From Actinomycetota bacterium (GTDB lineage Bacteria > Actinomycetota > UBA4738 > G016210805): 14,082 nt of DNA. Location of the stretch: positions 1 through 14,082 of the forward strand of contig JACQTL010000286.1 in NCBI GenBank assembly GCA_016210805.1. The letters are read 5' to 3'. Positions 13,519 through 14,082 of the stretch are shown piece after piece. A program made the position numbers and the translations under genes. The notes under the pieces are model-generated. The model was not told the DNA's origin, searched no databases, and worked only from the letters and a program-made list of their open reading frames with translations. Numbering within the stretch: position 1 is the stretch's first letter; every line of letters begins with the position of its first letter.

Positions 13519-13524
13519 TATACT
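13519..13524 (+). promoter_or_regulatory. Strong -10 box for the rimP leader
   Basis: TATACT is a near-consensus -10 box in a very GC-rich setting. Transcription would begin near 13531, giving a leader of about 105 nt before the rimP ATG. No good -35 is visible at 17-18 bp upstream. The position ahead of the terminator hairpin is the key point. Confidence 0.6.
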
Positions 13525-13551
13525 TTGCATCCGAGGGCGAGGCGGTGACGG

Positions 13552-13578
13552 AAGTGGGCGTCGGCCCACTTTATTTTT
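13552..13578 (+). terminator. Intrinsic terminator/attenuator in the rimP leader
   Basis: AAGTGGGC and GCCCACTT form a perfect 8-bp stem with loop GTCG, followed at once by TATTTTT. It is the only classic hairpin plus T-tract in the window. It lies about 20 nt after the predicted start site of the TATACT promoter and 58 nt before rimP. It would therefore cut off rimP transcripts unless bypassed. An alternative reading is that it ends upstream transcription. Confidence 0.75.
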
Positions 13579-13605
13579 CCCCGCCGCAGGCGGGGGCTCG
13601 CCCGC
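13579..13605 (+). promoter_or_regulatory. Mutually exclusive hairpins between the terminator and rimP
   Basis: CCCCGCC (13579-13585) can pair with GGCGGGG (13589-13595). Bases 13590-13594 (GCGGG) can instead pair with CCCGC (13601-13605). The two structures cannot coexist. They follow the terminator directly and could be part of a switch or simply block the leader. Confidence 0.35.
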
Positions 13606-13621
13606 GGTGGAGGTTCGAGCA

Positions 13622-13627
13622 AGAGGA
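13622..13627 (+). promoter_or_regulatory. Shine-Dalgarno sequence of rimP
   Basis: AGAGGA lies 8 nt before ATG 13636 and supports this start. Confidence 0.65.
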
Positions 13628-13635
13628 ACGGGGCG

Positions 13636-14082
13636 ATGGAGGTCGAGGCGCTGGTCCGGCCGGTCGTGGAGTCGGCGGGGCTGGAGCTCGTCGAGGTCGG
13701 GTTCCGCACCGAGGGCGGCCGCCGGGTCCTCCGGGTGATGGTGGACCGGGACGGAGGGGTCGACCTCGACACGATCGCCCGGGCCTCCGAGCGGATCTCC
13801 CGGCGGCTCGACCTGGAGGACTTCGCCCCGGGGGCGTACACCCTCGAGGTGAGCTCCCCCGGCGTCGAGCGGCCCCTCCGCTCGCCCGGGGACTTCGCCG
13901 GGCGGGTCGGCGAGAAGGTGAAGGTGAAGACGACGGAGGCCGTCGACGGGTCCCGGTCCCACTCGGGGACCCTGTTGGCGGCCGACGACGAGGGCATCAC
14001 CGTGGCCACGGAGTCCGGCGAGCGCCGGATCCGGCACGGGGAGGTAGCCTCGGCACGCACGGTCTTCGAATGGGGACCAGCG
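13636..14082 (+). CDS. rimP: Ribosome maturation factor RimP (3' end cut by window)
   Basis: RimP helps assemble the 30S ribosomal subunit. The frame is open from ATG 13636 to the last base and gives 149 residues with no stop. RimP proteins are usually about 150-160 residues, so only a few codons are missing. The N-terminal domain starts EALVRPVVESAGLELVEVGF and includes RVLRVMVDRDGGVDLD. The family signature VSSPGVERPL follows, then the SH3-like C-terminal domain (KVKVKTTEAVDG, GTLLAADDEGI). In most bacteria nusA and infB follow directly, and that order is expected to the right of this window. It has its own promoter and a leader with an intrinsic terminator. Confidence 0.93.
   Translation, partial: MEVEALVRPVVESAGLELVEVGFRTEGGRRVLRVMVDRDGGVDLDTIARASERISRRLDLEDFAPGAYTLEVSSPGVERPLRSPGDFAGRVGEKVKVKTTEAVDGSRSHSGTLLAADDEGITVATESGERRIRHGEVASARTVFEWGPA

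Noticed and set aside
1..14082. Mobile element, prophage, CRISPR array, tRNA/rRNA or defence system
   Set aside because: No transposase, integrase, terminal repeats, spaced direct repeats or RNA-gene signatures were seen on either strand. Nearly all the sequence is explained by housekeeping-type genes.

Overview
The window is a stretch of very GC-rich bacterial chromosome. Dense GTG starts, 4-nt stop/start overlaps, -10 boxes placed directly in front of start codons, and the gene order cdsA-dxr-rseP-ispG-proS-rimP all point to the Actinomycetota. This is most likely an uncultured or deep-branching member. I recognise no genus and saw no sign of phage, plasmid, transposon, CRISPR or tRNA sequence.

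Layout, left to right. (1) Positions 1-4309 hold a same-strand block for envelope lipid and isoprenoid synthesis. It starts with cdsA, whose reading frame is open to the left edge and carries a very long acidic extension with a short tandem repeat. dxr and an RseP-type site-2 protease follow. (2) Positions 4403-7845 hold an OmpR-type response regulator, its histidine kinase, a YjbQ-family protein and ispG. The first three are chained by GTGA overlaps. (3) Positions 7857-8882 hold one gene on the minus strand, a zinc-dependent alcohol dehydrogenase-like protein. It converges with ispG on a perfect palindrome containing both stop codons, and it diverges from proS. (4) Positions 8951-12104 hold two consecutive prolyl-tRNA synthetase genes of the two different evolutionary types. 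The first is archaeal/eukaryotic-like with a C-terminal zinc domain. The second is bacterial with an inserted editing domain. (5) Positions 12263-13457 hold a free-standing 2-oxoacid-dehydrogenase-type acyltransferase domain and a small unrecognised protein. (6) Positions 13458-14082 hold a strong-looking promoter, a textbook intrinsic terminator placed inside the leader, and rimP, which runs off the right edge.

How the genes fit together. Dxr and IspG are two enzymes of the MEP isoprenoid pathway, CdsA makes CDP-diacylglycerol, and RseP cleaves membrane proteins. The ProRS pair and RimP serve translation. The embedded two-component system with YjbQ and the reverse-strand dehydrogenase interrupt an otherwise conserved core order.

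The most interesting observations are: the tandem pair of unlike ProRS genes; an attenuator-like terminator in the rimP leader; a clean split between genes with a Shine-Dalgarno sequence and genes with a TANNNT box 7-9 nt before the start (leaderless pattern); the hidden, longer CdsA; and the shared palindrome carrying two convergent stop codons. I saw no clearly novel multi-gene system.
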